A stretch of DNA of 36,559 nucleotides from Chromatiales bacterium (GTDB taxonomy: Bacteria; Pseudomonadota; Gammaproteobacteria; Steroidobacterales; GCA-2729495), in contig JAEUQA010000075.1 of NCBI GenBank assembly GCA_016789845.1, positions 1 to 36,559 on the forward strand, in the 5' to 3' direction. Both the position numbers and the translations under genes were made by a program. The stretch's first letter is position 1, and each line of letters opens with the position of its first letter. The notes below the pieces were generated by a model. That model did no database searches, was not told the origin of the DNA, and saw only the letters and a program-made list of their open reading frames with translations. This document shows positions 10,078 through 19,673 of the stretch, piece after piece.

Positions 10078-10809
10078 TCAGGTCGCCCGGCGACGCAGTG
10101 CCGAGAGAAGCCCGAAGGCCGAGCCAAAGAGCCAGAGCGCGGCCGGGACCGGGATGATGGTGCCGACCGGCACCACCGTATTGATCTGCAGGACCAGCTT
10201 CTTCTCGATCCAGGCCACTTCGGATCCCGCGGTGGCATCCGTCGTGAATGCCGAGAGCTGGTTCTGGATCGTCACGGTCAGATTATTGGCCAGCTGGGTG
10301 AGCGCGGCAGACGGGTTGACGAAAGTCAGCATCGACCAGGATTGAATGCCGCCGGAATTGCCGAGAGAGCCGAACGAGTCCGTGCCGACCACCGTGGGTT
10401 CGACAGCATTCAGCCCGAAGGCTCTCAGGTAGAGGTCGGCGTTAACCTGGCCAGCCGCGTAGTTAACCTCGTAATCCCCCTCCTCGAAAGCCAGGATGCT
10501 GGCGATCTCGTTCAGGGGATTGACCGAGTAAACGCGGCTGAAGACCCAGGTGGCGTCGACGAAGTCGGTGTTGGTGTTGGTATGCAGGCCAACGCCGTCC
10601 GTGGACCGGGCTTCGAAGACCACCGGGGTGAAGAACGCATCATCGCCGGCGAAACTCGGCAGTCCGTAGAAGGCTGCCGCGGCCTGGGCGTCGTCGTATT
10701 CGTAGCAGAGGTTGGGACCGCAGTTGGTTACGACCGTGGCACTGACCGGCAGCGCAAGCAGCATGCCGAAGGTGGCCGTAGCGATTACCGGGAGGGTTGT
10801 GCTTCGCAT
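10078..10809 (-). CDS. VPLPA-CTERM secreted protein, paralog 1
   Basis: A 243-residue exported protein of unknown function. It has a signal peptide (about 1-24), a central region that I do not recognise, and a C-terminal sorting tag: VPAALWLFGS, a hydrophobic stretch, then SALRRRAT. This is the VPLPA type of the PEP-CTERM tags, which are processed by an exosortase and place proteins at the outer surface or in the matrix. C30 and C35 in CGPNLCYEYDD could form a disulfide. It is clearly homologous along its whole length to the next gene (for example EGDYE-NYAAG, AWIEKKL, LANNL), so the pair arose by tandem duplication. The ATG at 10809 is chosen over a GTG eight codons upstream because MRST also starts the paralog. 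No exosortase lies in the window. Confidence 0.85.
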   Translation of the reverse strand: MRSTTLPVIATATFGMLLALPVSATVVTNCGPNLCYEYDDAQAAAAFYGLPSFAGDDAFFTPVVFEARSTDGVGLHTNTNTDFVDATWVFSRVYSVNPLNEIASILAFEEGDYEVNYAAGQVNADLYLRAFGLNAVEPTVVGTDSFGSLGNSGGIQSWSMLTFVNPSAALTQLANNLTVTIQNQLSAFTTDATAGSEVAWIEKKLVLQINTVVPVGTIIPVPAALWLFGSAFGLLSALRRRAT

Positions 10810-10970
10810 GTTAACTAATGCCCCGCGTTCCACTTATTGTTTGTGTTGATCAGTCGTCGGTAAAAAGCTTAGACCCCCCACGAAATCCAAGCAAACGATT
10901 TATTAACTAATTGCAGCAACCGGCAGTGCCGACCGTTACATAAGACCAAATCTACGCCGGGAATCCTCGT

Positions 10971-11705
10971 TCAGGCGGCCAGGCGACGCCGGGCCAGCCC
11001 GAGCAACCCGAACGCCGAGCCCAGGAGCCACGCCGCCGCAGGCACCGGCACCACGCCGGTCGTCGTGACATCCAGCGTCAGCTTCTTCTCGATCCAGGCC
11101 AGCTCGGAGCCCGGCGTGGTGTTCGCCGTGAACGCCGTCAGGGTGTTCTGGATGGTGAGCGTCAGGTTGTTGGCCAATTGCGCGAGGCTGGCAGCCGGGG
11201 TCACGGTGGCGTCCATGGACCACTGCTGCAGGCCTCCGGATGAACCCAAGGCGTCGAAGGAGTCCGTGGCAACCAGGCTCGGCTCCAGCAGGTTGTTCAG
11301 CCCCCTGGCGCGGAGGTACAGGTCGCCGTGCACTTCGCCAGCGGCATAGTTGATCTCGTAGTCGCCCTCTTCATAGGCATAGATGCTGGCAATCTCGGCG
11401 CCCGGATTGAGGCCTGCCGGATTCACGTAGACCCGGGTGAATGCCCAGGTCTGGTCAGCGATGTCGGTGTTCGTGCCCGAGTGTATGCCAATGCCGTCAG
11501 CCGACCGGGCCTCGAAGGTGGTCGGGGTCCAGTAGGCACTGTCACCGATGAATCCGACCGGGCCGAACAAGCCGGAATTCTGCGCATTGTCGTACTGGTA
11601 ACAGACGTTGGGGCCGCAGTAGGTCACAACGGCCGCGCTGGCCGGGAGCGAAACGATGCCGGCTGCCAGTGCTGCAAGCCCGACGAGTACCTTGGTACTG
11701 CGCAT
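10971..11705 (-). CDS. VPLPA-CTERM secreted protein, paralog 2
   Basis: A 244-residue paralog of the preceding gene with the same order of parts: signal peptide (about 1-24, ending LPASA), C30 and C35 in CGPNVCYQYDN, the shared blocks EARSADGIGIH, EGDYEINYAAGEV, LYLRARGLN and AWIEKKL, and the tag VPAAAWLLGS, hydrophobic stretch, then ARRRLAA at the end. The frame is open 63 codons further upstream, but that part lacks secretion features. The ATG at 11705 has a GGGGGAG upstream and gives the same MRST start as the paralog. It is upstream of paralog 1 on the same strand, with 161 AT-richer bases between them, so each copy may have its own promoter. Function unknown; probably surface or extracellular matrix associated. 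Confidence 0.85.
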   Translation of the reverse strand: MRSTKVLVGLAALAAGIVSLPASAAVVTYCGPNVCYQYDNAQNSGLFGPVGFIGDSAYWTPTTFEARSADGIGIHSGTNTDIADQTWAFTRVYVNPAGLNPGAEIASIYAYEEGDYEINYAAGEVHGDLYLRARGLNNLLEPSLVATDSFDALGSSGGLQQWSMDATVTPAASLAQLANNLTLTIQNTLTAFTANTTPGSELAWIEKKLTLDVTTTGVVPVPAAAWLLGSAFGLLGLARRRLAA

Positions 11706-12022
11706 TAGCTGGGACTCCCCCGGTAAAATTATCGTTATCGTCTTTGGCTGCTCGTGCAGCAGAGCGGTTGCCTCACTCACAAGACCCCGCCTCTTGGATG
11801 GAATGTAGTCCTCGAGGTGGAGGAAAGCAATGGGCTTAACCGCCGCCGTCGTCACGGCTAAGCCCCTGTGACGAAAGGGAAACCGAGTGGACATAATCCC
11901 GCAGCCTGGGGCCCTGATGACGGGGGCGGACGAGCCCTTCGGCAGGACTGCCTGATCAGCGACTTAGGCGATGACGTTGAGGTGGTCCTTAGGGCGGAAC
12001 GCCTCAGGTATTCTTCTTCCCC
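11706..12022. other. 317-base divergent intergenic region
   Basis: This region separates the secreted-protein pair (minus) from the propionate operon (plus) and must hold both promoters. On the minus strand a GATAAT box and a GG-N10-GC pair (about 11757-11773) lie in the leader of paralog 2. On the plus strand a TATTCT (12009-12014) is close to the lyase start. None has a clear partner element. I see no gene, RNA or longer repeat here. Confidence 0.5.
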
Positions 12023-12919
12023 ATGAACCGGATCGCCCCCGCCCGCCCCCGCCGCTCCGCCCTGTTCGTCCCGGGCAGCAACCCTCGAGCACTGCAAAAG
12101 GCCCCTCAGCTGTCCGCCGACGCCGTGATCCTCGACCTGGAGGACGCGGTGCTGCCCACCGCCAAGGTCACGGCCCGCACGGAGGTCCTGGCCGCGGTCG
12201 CCCGCCGGCCCTTCGGGACGAGGGAGGTGGTGATCCGCATCAACGGGCTGGACACCGAATGGGGCATCGCCGACCTGCGGGCGGCAGCGACGAGTGGCGC
12301 GGACGGGATCCTGCTTCCCAAGGTCGACACGCCGGCAACACTGCTGGCCGCGGCCAGGGTTCTCGATGAACTGGCGGCGCCACCGGGCCTCCGGCTGTGG
12401 AGCATGGCTGAAACGCCGCGGGGTGTGCTCGATGTGGATGACATCGCCCGCTGCACGCCGCGGCTTGGCGTGATCGTCATGGGCACGGCCGACCTGGGCA
12501 AGGCACTGCGAGTGCCCGGGCAACCGGGACGCGCCGGCCTGGTCCCCGCCCTCGCCCACTGCGTCCTCGCGGCCCGCGCCGCGGGTCTTGATATACTGGA
12601 TGGCGTTTACATGCAGCTCACCGACCCGGCCGGCTTCAGGGCGGAGTGCGTCCAGGGCAGGCATCTCGGCTTCGACGGCAAGACGCTGATCCATCCCGGC
12701 CAGCTCGATGCCTGCAACGAGATCTTCGGGGTCTCAGATGCCGACGCGGCGAGCGCCGCCGAACTCATTGCCGCGTGGGAAACCGCTGCCGCGACCGGGG
12801 CCGGCGTGGCAGTGCATGCAGGCAGGCTGGTGGAGCGGTTGCATGTCGATGACGCGAGGCGACAACTGGCCCTTCACCGGGCAATTCGGCATCACGGGCG
12901 CCCGGCAGGGCCGGCTTAG
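12023..12919 (+). CDS. CitE/HpcH-family acyl-CoA lyase (CLYBL/malyl-CoA lyase-like)
   Basis: A 298-residue TIM-barrel lyase related to citrate lyase beta, malyl-CoA lyase and citramalyl-CoA lyase (CLYBL). Signatures: SALFVPGSNPRAL at 12-24, the metal motif DLEDAV (E40), R72 in IRING, LLPKVDTP (97-104), E130 in AETPRG, D157 in GTADLG, and FDGKTLIHPGQLDACNEIF (217-235), typical of the CitE side of the family. It cleaves or forms a 3-hydroxyacyl-CoA (malyl-, methylmalyl- or citramalyl-CoA); the exact substrate is not readable. No citrate lyase alpha or gamma genes are near. It is the first gene of the propionyl-CoA operon, 9 bases before methylmalonyl-CoA mutase, which suggests either propionyl-CoA/glyoxylate chemistry or removal of citramalyl-CoA to protect the mutase. 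Confidence 0.88.
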   Translation: MNRIAPARPRRSALFVPGSNPRALQKAPQLSADAVILDLEDAVLPTAKVTARTEVLAAVARRPFGTREVVIRINGLDTEWGIADLRAAATSGADGILLPKVDTPATLLAAARVLDELAAPPGLRLWSMAETPRGVLDVDDIARCTPRLGVIVMGTADLGKALRVPGQPGRAGLVPALAHCVLAARAAGLDILDGVYMQLTDPAGFRAECVQGRHLGFDGKTLIHPGQLDACNEIFGVSDADAASAAELIAAWETAAATGAGVAVHAGRLVERLHVDDARRQLALHRAIRHHGRPAGPA

Positions 12920-12928
12920 GTACTTGGA

Positions 12929-15082
12929 ATGGCAGAATTCAGCAAACCGACCCGGGCCGACTGGGAGAAACTGGCCGCGCGGGAAATCAAGGCGCCGAAC
13001 ACGGACGCCCTGGCCTGGAATACCCCCGAAGGCATTGCCGTAAAGCCGCTGTACACGGCCGAGGACCTCGCCGGACTGGCGCACCTCGACACCCTGCCCG
13101 GCTTCGCGCCGTTCGTCCGCGGCCCCCGGGCCACCATGTACGCAGGACGCCCCTGGACCGTGCGCCAGTACGCGGGTTTCTCCACGGCAGAGGAATCCAA
13201 CAACTTCTATCGCAAGAACCTGGCGGCGGGCCAGACCGGCCTGTCCGTGGCCTTCGACCTCCCCACCCACCGGGGCTATGACTCGGACCACCCGCGGGTC
13301 GTCGGCGACGTGGGCAAGGCCGGGGTCGCCATCGATTCCGTCGAGGACATGAAGATCCTCTTCGGCGGCATCCCGCTGGACAGGATGTCGGTATCCATGA
13401 CGATGAACGGCGCCGTGCTCCCGGTCATGGCCATGTACATCGTCGCCGCCGAGGAACAGGGCGTGCCGGCCGCGAAGCTGAACGGCACCCTGCAGAACGA
13501 CATCCTCAAGGAGTTCATGGTCCGGAACACTTATATATACCCGCCGGCGCCCTCCATGCGGATCGTGGCGGACATCATCGGCTACACCGCCCGGCACATG
13601 CCCAGGTTCAATTCCATCTCGATCTCGGGCTACCACATGCAGGAAGCCGGGGCGACCTGCGTCCAGGAGCTCGGCTACACGCTGGCCGATGGCATCGAGT
13701 ACGTCAGGGCCGCGCTCGCCAGTGGCCTCAAGGTCGATGAGTTCGCGCCCCGGCTCTCGTTCTTCTTCGGCATTGGCATGAACCTCTTCATGGAAGTCGC
13801 CAAGCTGCGCGCCGCCCGCCTCCTCTGGGCTGAACTGATGCGCAGGTTCTTTGCGCCGTCCGACGCCCAGTCCCTGATGCTGCGCACCCATTGCCAGACA
13901 TCCGGAGTGAGCCTGACCAGCCGGGACCCCTACAACAACATCATCCGCACCACGATCGAGGCCCTGGCCGCCGCGCTTGGCGGCACCCAGTCGCTGCACA
14001 CGAATTCCTTCGACGAGGCCCTGGCGCTGCCGACCCCCTTCTCCGCCCACATCGCCCGCAACACCCAGCTGGTGCTGCAGGAGGAAACCGGCATCACCCG
14101 CGTGGTTGACCCCCTGGCGGGCTCCTACTACGTGGAGAGCCTCACGGCTTCCCTGGCCACGGAAGCCCGCAAGCTCATCGACGAGGTCGAGGCACTGGGC
14201 GGCATGACCAGGGCCGTCGAGTCCGGGATGCCGAAGCTCCGCATCGAGCAGTCGGCCGCGCTCCGCCAGGCCCGCATCGATCGCGGGGAGGAAGTGATCG
14301 TGGGCGTGAACAAGTACCAGCGGGAGGATGAGCCGGACATCGACGTGCTCGACATCGACAACAGCGCGGTGCGCGAGTCGCAGATCCGCCGGCTCCAGGC
14401 CGTCAGGTCGACGCGGGATGCCGCGGCCTGCAAGGCTGCCCTGGCGGCCCTCACGGCCGCCGCCGCGGACCAGTCCGGCAACCTGCTGGACCTGGCGGTG
14501 ACCGCCGCACGGGCCCGGGCCACAGTTGGCGAGATCTCGGACGCGCTCGAACAGGTCTACGGCCGCCACCGCGCCGTCATCCACTCGATCAGCGGGGTCT
14601 ATGGTTCCGCCTACGCCGGCGATGCACAGTTCGCGGAGATCCAGGCCGCCGTCGAGGCCTTCGCCCGCGACGAGGGCCGGCGCCCGCGGATGCTGGTCGT
14701 CAAGCTGGGCCAGGACGGGCACGACCGGGGTGCCAAGGTGATCGCCACGGCGTTTGCGGACATTGGCTTCGACGTGGACATCGGCCCGCTGTTCCAGACG
14801 CCCGGGGAAGCCGCGCGCCACGCCGTCGAGAACGACGTGCACGTGGTCGGCATATCGTCGCAGGCGGCCGGTCACAAGACGCTTGTCCCACAGATCATCG
14901 CGGAGCTGCGCGCCCTGGGAGCCGGCGACGTGCTGGTCGTGTGCGGCGGCGTCATTCCGCCCCAGGACCATGCCATGCTCAGGGCGGCCGGCGTTGCCGC
15001 CATCTACGGCCCGGGCACCAACATTCCGCAGGCCGCGGGCGAAGTCCTGCGGCTGATTCGCAACCGCCGCAAGGCGGCCTGA
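12929..15082 (+). CDS. Methylmalonyl-CoA mutase
   Basis: A 717-residue adenosylcobalamin enzyme that converts (R)-methylmalonyl-CoA to succinyl-CoA. Substrate domain about 1-550: Y81 in RQYAGFST, R199 in VRNTYIYPP and H236 in SGYHMQEAG correspond to the catalytic Tyr89, Arg207 and His244 of the Propionibacterium enzyme. The C-terminal cobalamin domain (about 580-715) has [10 protein letters not shown], where H598 is the lower cobalt ligand, then SSQAAGH and [12 protein letters not shown]. Substrate and cobalamin domains are in one chain, as in the homodimeric or catalytic large-subunit type; no small subunit is present. It lies between the acyl-CoA lyase (9 bases) and pccB (45 bases). A 2180-codon antisense frame over it is an artefact of codon usage. 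Confidence 0.97.
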   Translation: MAEFSKPTRADWEKLAAREIKAPNTDALAWNTPEGIAVKPLYTAEDLAGLAHLDTLPGFAPFVRGPRATMYAGRPWTVRQYAGFSTAEESNNFYRKNLAAGQTGLSVAFDLPTHRGYDSDHPRVVGDVGKAGVAIDSVEDMKILFGGIPLDRMSVSMTMNGAVLPVMAMYIVAAEEQGVPAAKLNGTLQNDILKEFMVRNTYIYPPAPSMRIVADIIGYTARHMPRFNSISISGYHMQEAGATCVQELGYTLADGIEYVRAALASGLKVDEFAPRLSFFFGIGMNLFMEVAKLRAARLLWAELMRRFFAPSDAQSLMLRTHCQTSGVSLTSRDPYNNIIRTTIEALAAALGGTQSLHTNSFDEALALPTPFSAHIARNTQLVLQEETGITRVVDPLAGSYYVESLTASLATEARKLIDEVEALGGMTRAVESGMPKLRIEQSAALRQARIDRGEEVIVGVNKYQREDEPDIDVLDIDNSAVRESQIRRLQAVRSTRDAAACKAALAALTAAAADQSGNLLDLAVTAARARATVGEISDALEQVYGRHRAVIHSISGVYGSAYAGDAQFAEIQAAVEAFARDEGRRPRMLVVKLGQDGHDRGAKVIATAFADIGFDVDIGPLFQTPGEAARHAVENDVHVVGISSQAAGHKTLVPQIIAELRALGAGDVLVVCGGVIPPQDHAMLRAAGVAAIYGPGTNIPQAAGEVLRLIRNRRKAA

Positions 15083-15127
15083 TTCCCCAGTAACTTCACC
15101 AGCACTTTCCGGACAAGGGTCGTACGC

Positions 15128-16660
15128 ATGCAGGACATCCTCCAGCAGCTGGAAGAAAAGCGCGCCGCCGCACTGCTCGGCGGCGGGCAGAAGCGCATCG
15201 ACGCGCAGCATGCCAAGGGCAAGCTGACCGCACGGGAGCGCATCGCGCTCCTCCTCGACACCGGGAGCTTCGAGGAATGGGACATGTTCGTCGAGCACCG
15301 CTGCGCCGACTTCGGCATGGCCGACCAGAAGGTCACCGGCGACGGCGTGATCACGGGCTACGGCACGATCAACGGCCGCCTCGTGTTCGTCTTCAGCCAG
15401 GACTTCACCGTCTTCGGCGGATCGCTTTCCGAGGCCCACGCCGAGAAGATCTGCAAGGTGATGGACCAGGCCATGAAGGTCGGGGCCCCGCTGATCGGCA
15501 TCAACGACTCGGGCGGCGCCCGCATCCAGGAGGGCGTGGCCTCCCTCGGCGGCTATGCCGAGGTCTTCCAGCGCAACATGCTCGCGTCGGGCGTCGTGCC
15601 CCAGATCTCGCTGATCATGGGCCCCTGCGCGGGCGGCGCGGTCTACTCCCCCGCCATCACCGACTTCGTCTTCATGGTGAAAGACAGTTCCTACATGTTC
15701 GTCACCGGCCCTGACGTGGTGAAGACGGTAACCCACGAGGAAGTGACAGCCGAGCAACTCGGCGGCGCCATGACCCACAGCTCGAAGTCCGGCGTGGCCG
15801 ATCTCGCCCTGGAGAACGACGTGGAGGCGCTGCTCGGCACGCGCCGCTTCTTCAACTTCCTGCCCGCCAACAACCGGGAGAAGCCGCCCATCTGGCCCTG
15901 CGAGGACTCGCCTACCCGCGAGGAGCCGTCCCTCGACACGCTGGTTCCTGACGATCCGGCGAAGCCCTACGACATCAAGGAACTCATCGCCAAGATCGCC
16001 GACGAGGGCGACTTCTTCGAGCTCCAGCCGGACTACGCGCGGAACATCGTCATCGGCTTCATCCGCATGGAGGGCTCGACGGTCGGCGTCGTGGCGAACC
16101 AGCCCATGGTGCTGGCCGGCTGCCTGGACATCAGCTCGTCCACCAAGGGGGCACGCTTCGTCCGCTTCTGCGACGCGTTCAGCATACCGATCCTCACCCT
16201 CGTCGACGTCCCCGGCTTCATGCCGGGCACCGCCCAGGAGTACGGCGGCATCATCAGGCACGGCGCGAAGCTGCTCTACGCCTACGCAGAGGCCACGGTT
16301 CCCAAGGTCACGCTGATCACCCGCAAGGCCTATGGCGGCGCCTATGACGTGATGGCCTCCAAGCACCTGCGGGGCGACGTCAACCTCGCCTGGCCGAGCG
16401 CGGAGATCGCGGTGATGGGGCCCAAGGGCGCCGTGGAGATCATCTTCCGCAAGGACATCGGCGACCCGGCGGCCATTGCCGCGCGCACCGAGGAGTACCG
16501 CCAGAAGTTCGCCAACCCGTTCATCGCCGGCAGCCGCGGCTACATCGACGACGTGATCATGCCCCGGCAGACGCGGGCCCGGGTCTGCCGCTCCCTGTCC
16601 ATGCTGCGGGAGAAGCAGCTCACCAACCCGTGGCGCAAGCACGGCAACATTCCCCTCTAG
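15128..16660 (+). CDS. pccB: Propionyl-CoA carboxylase beta subunit (carboxyltransferase)
   Basis: A 510-residue carboxyltransferase with the two crotonase-like halves of the acyl-CoA carboxylase beta family. It moves CO2 from carboxybiotin to propionyl-CoA. Characteristic parts are [14 protein letters not shown] (36-49), [14 protein letters not shown], the CoA/biotin site [13 protein letters not shown] with [12 protein letters not shown] in the first half, and [28 protein letters not shown] with the GGAYDVM segment in the second half. Length is the family norm. An AAGGG precedes the ATG at 15128. Propionyl-CoA rather than acetyl-CoA or methylcrotonyl-CoA is inferred mainly from the mutase, epimerase and MeaB genes in the same operon. 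Confidence 0.95.
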   Translation: MQDILQQLEEKRAAALLGGGQKRIDAQHAKGKLTARERIALLLDTGSFEEWDMFVEHRCADFGMADQKVTGDGVITGYGTINGRLVFVFSQDFTVFGGSLSEAHAEKICKVMDQAMKVGAPLIGINDSGGARIQEGVASLGGYAEVFQRNMLASGVVPQISLIMGPCAGGAVYSPAITDFVFMVKDSSYMFVTGPDVVKTVTHEEVTAEQLGGAMTHSSKSGVADLALENDVEALLGTRRFFNFLPANNREKPPIWPCEDSPTREEPSLDTLVPDDPAKPYDIKELIAKIADEGDFFELQPDYARNIVIGFIRMEGSTVGVVANQPMVLAGCLDISSSTKGARFVRFCDAFSIPILTLVDVPGFMPGTAQEYGGIIRHGAKLLYAYAEATVPKVTLITRKAYGGAYDVMASKHLRGDVNLAWPSAEIAVMGPKGAVEIIFRKDIGDPAAIAARTEEYRQKFANPFIAGSRGYIDDVIMPRQTRARVCRSLSMLREKQLTNPWRKHGNIPL

Positions 16661-16675
16661 GACCCGTTTCGCTCC

Positions 16676-18661
16676 ATGTTCAAGAAGATCCTCATCGCCA
16701 ATCGCGGCGAAATCGCCTGCCGGGTCATCCGCACCGCCCGCCGCATGGGCATCAGGACGGTCGCCGTCTACTCCGATGCCGACCGCCATGCCATGCACGT
16801 CCGGCTCGCCGACGAGGCCGTGCGGATCGGTCCGGCGCCATCGGCCCAGAGCTACCTCGTCATCGACGCGATCGTCGAGGCCTGCAAGGCCACCGGCGCG
16901 GAGGCGGTCCACCCGGGCTATGGCTTCCTGTCGGAGAAGACGGCCTTCGCTGCCGCCCTCGAGGCGATTGGCGTGGCCTTCATCGGCCCGAAGCCCCATG
17001 CCATCACCGCCATGGGCGACAAGATCGAGTCCAAGAAGCTGGCGAAGGCAGCCGGCGTGAGCACCGTGCCGGGCTACACGGACGTCATCGACGGGCCCGA
17101 GCACGCGGTGAAGATCGCGCGGGAGATCGGTTATCCGGTGATGCTCAAGGCCAGCGCCGGCGGTGGCGGCAAGGGCATGCGCGTGGTGCGCAACGACGAG
17201 GAGTGCCGGGACGGCTTCCAGCGGGCGACCAACGAGGCCGTGTCGAGCTTTGGTGACGGGCGGGTGTTCGCCGAGAAGTACATCGAGGAGCCCCGCCACA
17301 TCGAGATCCAGGTGCTGGCCGACGCCCATGGCAACACCCTCTGGCTGAACGAGCGCGAATGCTCGATCCAGCGCCGCCACCAGAAGGTCATCGAGGAGGC
17401 GCCCTCCCCCTTCCTGGACGCGAAGACCCGCAAGGCGATGGGCGAGCAGGCCGTGGCGCTGGCGAAGGCCGTGGACTACCAGTCCGCCGGCACGGTCGAG
17501 TTCATCGTCGACCGGGACCGCAACTTCTACTTCCTGGAAATGAACACCCGCCTGCAGGTGGAGCACCCGGTCACGGAACTGATCACCGGGCTGGACCTGG
17601 TCGAGCTCATGATCCGGGTGGCTGCCGGCGAGAAATTGCCCCTGAAGCAGAAGGACGTGAAGATCGACGGCTGGGCCCTGGAGGCCCGGGTCTATGCCGA
17701 GGATCCGTTCCGCAACTTCCTGCCCTCCATTGGCCGCCTGGTGCGCTGCCAGCCGCCCGCCGGGTCGGACCATGTGCGGGTGGACACGGGCATCGAGGAA
17801 GGCAGCGAAGTCTCGATGTACTACGACCCGATGATCGCCAAGCTGATCACCAGCGGCGGTACCCGGGACGAGGCCATCGACCGGATGGCCGACGCGCTGG
17901 ACGAGTACCACATCCGCGGCGTCTCCCACAACATCAGCTTCCTGAACGCGCTCGTGTCCCACCCCCGCTTCCGCGAGGGACGCCTCAGCACGAACTTCAT
18001 CGCCGAGGAATACCCGCACGGCTTCCACGCAGCGGACGTGCCCCGGGAGGATCCCGCCCTGGCCGTGGTCATCGCAGCAGCCATCCACCGGCGCTTCATG
18101 GATCGCGCCGCGAAGCTCTCGGGCCAGCTGCCGAGCCACGAGCGGCAGGTCGGCAACGAATTCGTCGTGATCATCGGCCAGCACCACCACCCCGTCACCG
18201 TCGTGCCCGTGGCCGGCGGCTGCGACGTGCGGCTCGGCGACCGGACCCACCGGGTAACCACCGCCTGGCAGTTCGGCAATCCCCTGGTCCGGGCCGAGGT
18301 GGACGGCCGCCCCGTCTGCTTCCAGCTGGACCGGGTCGGCATCCGCTACCGGCTCAGCCATCGCGGCGCCCAGGTGGACGCGCTCGTGTGCGAGCCGCGG
18401 GCCGCCGGGCTGGCGGGACTGATGCTGGCCAAGGTGCCACCGGACCTGTCGAAGTTCCTGCTGTCGCCCATGCCGGGGCTCCTCGTCCGGCTGGCCGTGA
18501 CCGTCGGCCAGGAGCTGAAGGCCGGCGAGGAGATCGCCGTGGTGGAAGCCATGAAGATGGAGAACAGCCTGCGCGCGACGGACGACGTGAAGATCACGAG
18601 GATCCTCGCGGAGCAGGGCCAGAGCCTCGTCGTCGACCAGCCCATCGTCGAGTTCGGCTGA
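16676..18661 (+). CDS. pccA: Propionyl-CoA carboxylase alpha subunit (biotin carboxylase/carrier)
   Basis: A 661-residue subunit that carboxylates its own biotin with ATP and bicarbonate. The biotin carboxylase part (about 1-450) begins FKKILIANRGEIACRVIRTARR and has HPGYGFLSE, the ATP-grasp glycine loop GGGGK ending at K166, EKYIEEPRHIEIQVL, RECSIQRRHQKVIEEAP and FLEMNTRLQVEHPVTE. A linker/BT region follows (about 500-580). The C-terminal biotinyl domain carries EAMKMEN, with biotin on K627. The gene begins 15 bases after pccB and ends 4 bases before meaB, consistent with one transcript and near-coupled translation. Confidence 0.95.
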   Translation: MFKKILIANRGEIACRVIRTARRMGIRTVAVYSDADRHAMHVRLADEAVRIGPAPSAQSYLVIDAIVEACKATGAEAVHPGYGFLSEKTAFAAALEAIGVAFIGPKPHAITAMGDKIESKKLAKAAGVSTVPGYTDVIDGPEHAVKIAREIGYPVMLKASAGGGGKGMRVVRNDEECRDGFQRATNEAVSSFGDGRVFAEKYIEEPRHIEIQVLADAHGNTLWLNERECSIQRRHQKVIEEAPSPFLDAKTRKAMGEQAVALAKAVDYQSAGTVEFIVDRDRNFYFLEMNTRLQVEHPVTELITGLDLVELMIRVAAGEKLPLKQKDVKIDGWALEARVYAEDPFRNFLPSIGRLVRCQPPAGSDHVRVDTGIEEGSEVSMYYDPMIAKLITSGGTRDEAIDRMADALDEYHIRGVSHNISFLNALVSHPRFREGRLSTNFIAEEYPHGFHAADVPREDPALAVVIAAAIHRRFMDRAAKLSGQLPSHERQVGNEFVVIIGQHHHPVTVVPVAGGCDVRLGDRTHRVTTAWQFGNPLVRAEVDGRPVCFQLDRVGIRYRLSHRGAQVDALVCEPRAAGLAGLMLAKVPPDLSKFLLSPMPGLLVRLAVTVGQELKAGEEIAVVEAMKMENSLRATDDVKITRILAEQGQSLVVDQPIVEFG

Positions 18662-18665
18662 GCGC

Positions 18666-19673
18666 GTGGGGGCGGGGCCGGTCAAGCAGTCGCCCGCGCA
18701 ACTCGCCGACGAGCTGCGCGCCGGCGACCGCCGGGCCCTCGGCCGGGCCATCACGCTGGTCGAGTCCAGCCATCCGGGCGACAGGGAGCCCGCCAACCGG
18801 CTGCTCGAGCTGCTGGCACCGCTGGCCGGAAACTCCATCCGCGTCGGCATCTCCGGGGTGCCCGGCGTGGGCAAGTCCACGTTCATCGAGAGCCTGGGCA
18901 ACCTGGTGATCGGCCAGGGGCACAAGGTGGCAGTGCTCGCCGTGGATCCGTCATCCGCCCTGTCCGGCGGTTCCATCCTGGGCGACAAGACCCGCATGGA
19001 GACCCTGTCGCGGCGCCTCGAGGCGTTCATCCGCCCCTCGCCCGCGGGCGGCACCCTGGGCGGCGTTGCGCGGCACACCCGGGAAACGGTGCTGCTCGTC
19101 GAGGCCGCCGGCTTCGACGTGGTGATCGTCGAGACGGTGGGCGTGGGCCAGTCGGAGACGGCCGTCGCCGACCTGACCGACCTGTTCCTGCTGCTGCTCC
19201 TGCCCGGCGGCGGCGACGAGCTCCAGGGCATCAAGCGCGGCATCGTGGAACTGGCCGACGTGATCGTCGTGAACAAGGCCGACGGCGAGATGGCGGCGGC
19301 GGCCGAGCGGGCGGCGGCCGATTACCGGAGCGCGCTCCGTTTCCTGCGGCCGCGCTCGGCGCGCTGGGCAGTGCCGGTCGCCACCTGTTCCGCCCTCGAG
19401 GGGCGTGGCATCGACCGTGTCTGGTCGCTGATCGGGGAATTCCGCGCCACGATGACCGCCAGCGGCGACCTGCAGGCCAACCGGGCAGCCCAGGCCCGGC
19501 GCTGGCTGTGGAGCGAGACGGCGGAGAACCTGGTGGCGCGGCTGCGCGAGGATCCCGTAGTGCGCCAGCGCATCCACGTACTCGAGGCAGCCGTCAGCGC
19601 GGGCCAGATCTCACCGCGGGTGGCAGCGGAACAGCTCGTCGCCCGCTTCTGGAAGGACGGAGGGAACAAGTGA
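18666..19673 (+). CDS. meaB: Methylmalonyl-CoA mutase-associated GTPase MeaB
   Basis: A 335-residue G3E-family GTPase that loads adenosylcobalamin into methylmalonyl-CoA mutase and protects or reactivates the enzyme after cofactor oxidation. The P-loop is GVPGVGKST (64-72). It is followed by AVDPSSALSGGSILGDKTRM, the switch segment VIVETVGVGQSE and the base-recognition motif NKAD near residue 206, all typical of the MeaB/ArgK family. The start is a GTG at 18666, 4 bases after pccA. The stop overlaps the GTG of the next gene as GTGA. Position next to the mutase and carboxylase genes leaves little doubt about its partner. Confidence 0.95.
   Translation: MGAGPVKQSPAQLADELRAGDRRALGRAITLVESSHPGDREPANRLLELLAPLAGNSIRVGISGVPGVGKSTFIESLGNLVIGQGHKVAVLAVDPSSALSGGSILGDKTRMETLSRRLEAFIRPSPAGGTLGGVARHTRETVLLVEAAGFDVVIVETVGVGQSETAVADLTDLFLLLLLPGGGDELQGIKRGIVELADVIVVNKADGEMAAAAERAAADYRSALRFLRPRSARWAVPVATCSALEGRGIDRVWSLIGEFRATMTASGDLQANRAAQARRWLWSETAENLVARLREDPVVRQRIHVLEAAVSAGQISPRVAAEQLVARFWKDGGNK

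Noticed and set aside
10913..10933. Sigma-54-like GGCAC...TTGC before VPLPA-CTERM paralog 1
   Set aside because: The spacing between GG and GC is 11 bases, not the required 10, so it would not work as a -24/-12 promoter.
11706..11894. N-terminal extension of VPLPA-CTERM paralog 2 by 63 codons
   Set aside because: It would put the signal peptide in the middle of the protein; the ATG at 11705 matches the paralog start.
12734..19276. A 2180-codon open frame on the minus strand
   Set aside because: It runs antisense through six genes with full family motifs on the plus strand. In GC-rich DNA with G/C third positions, the opposite frame rarely has stops. Its translation is rich in low-complexity Asp/Gly/His/Arg/Val and matches no family.
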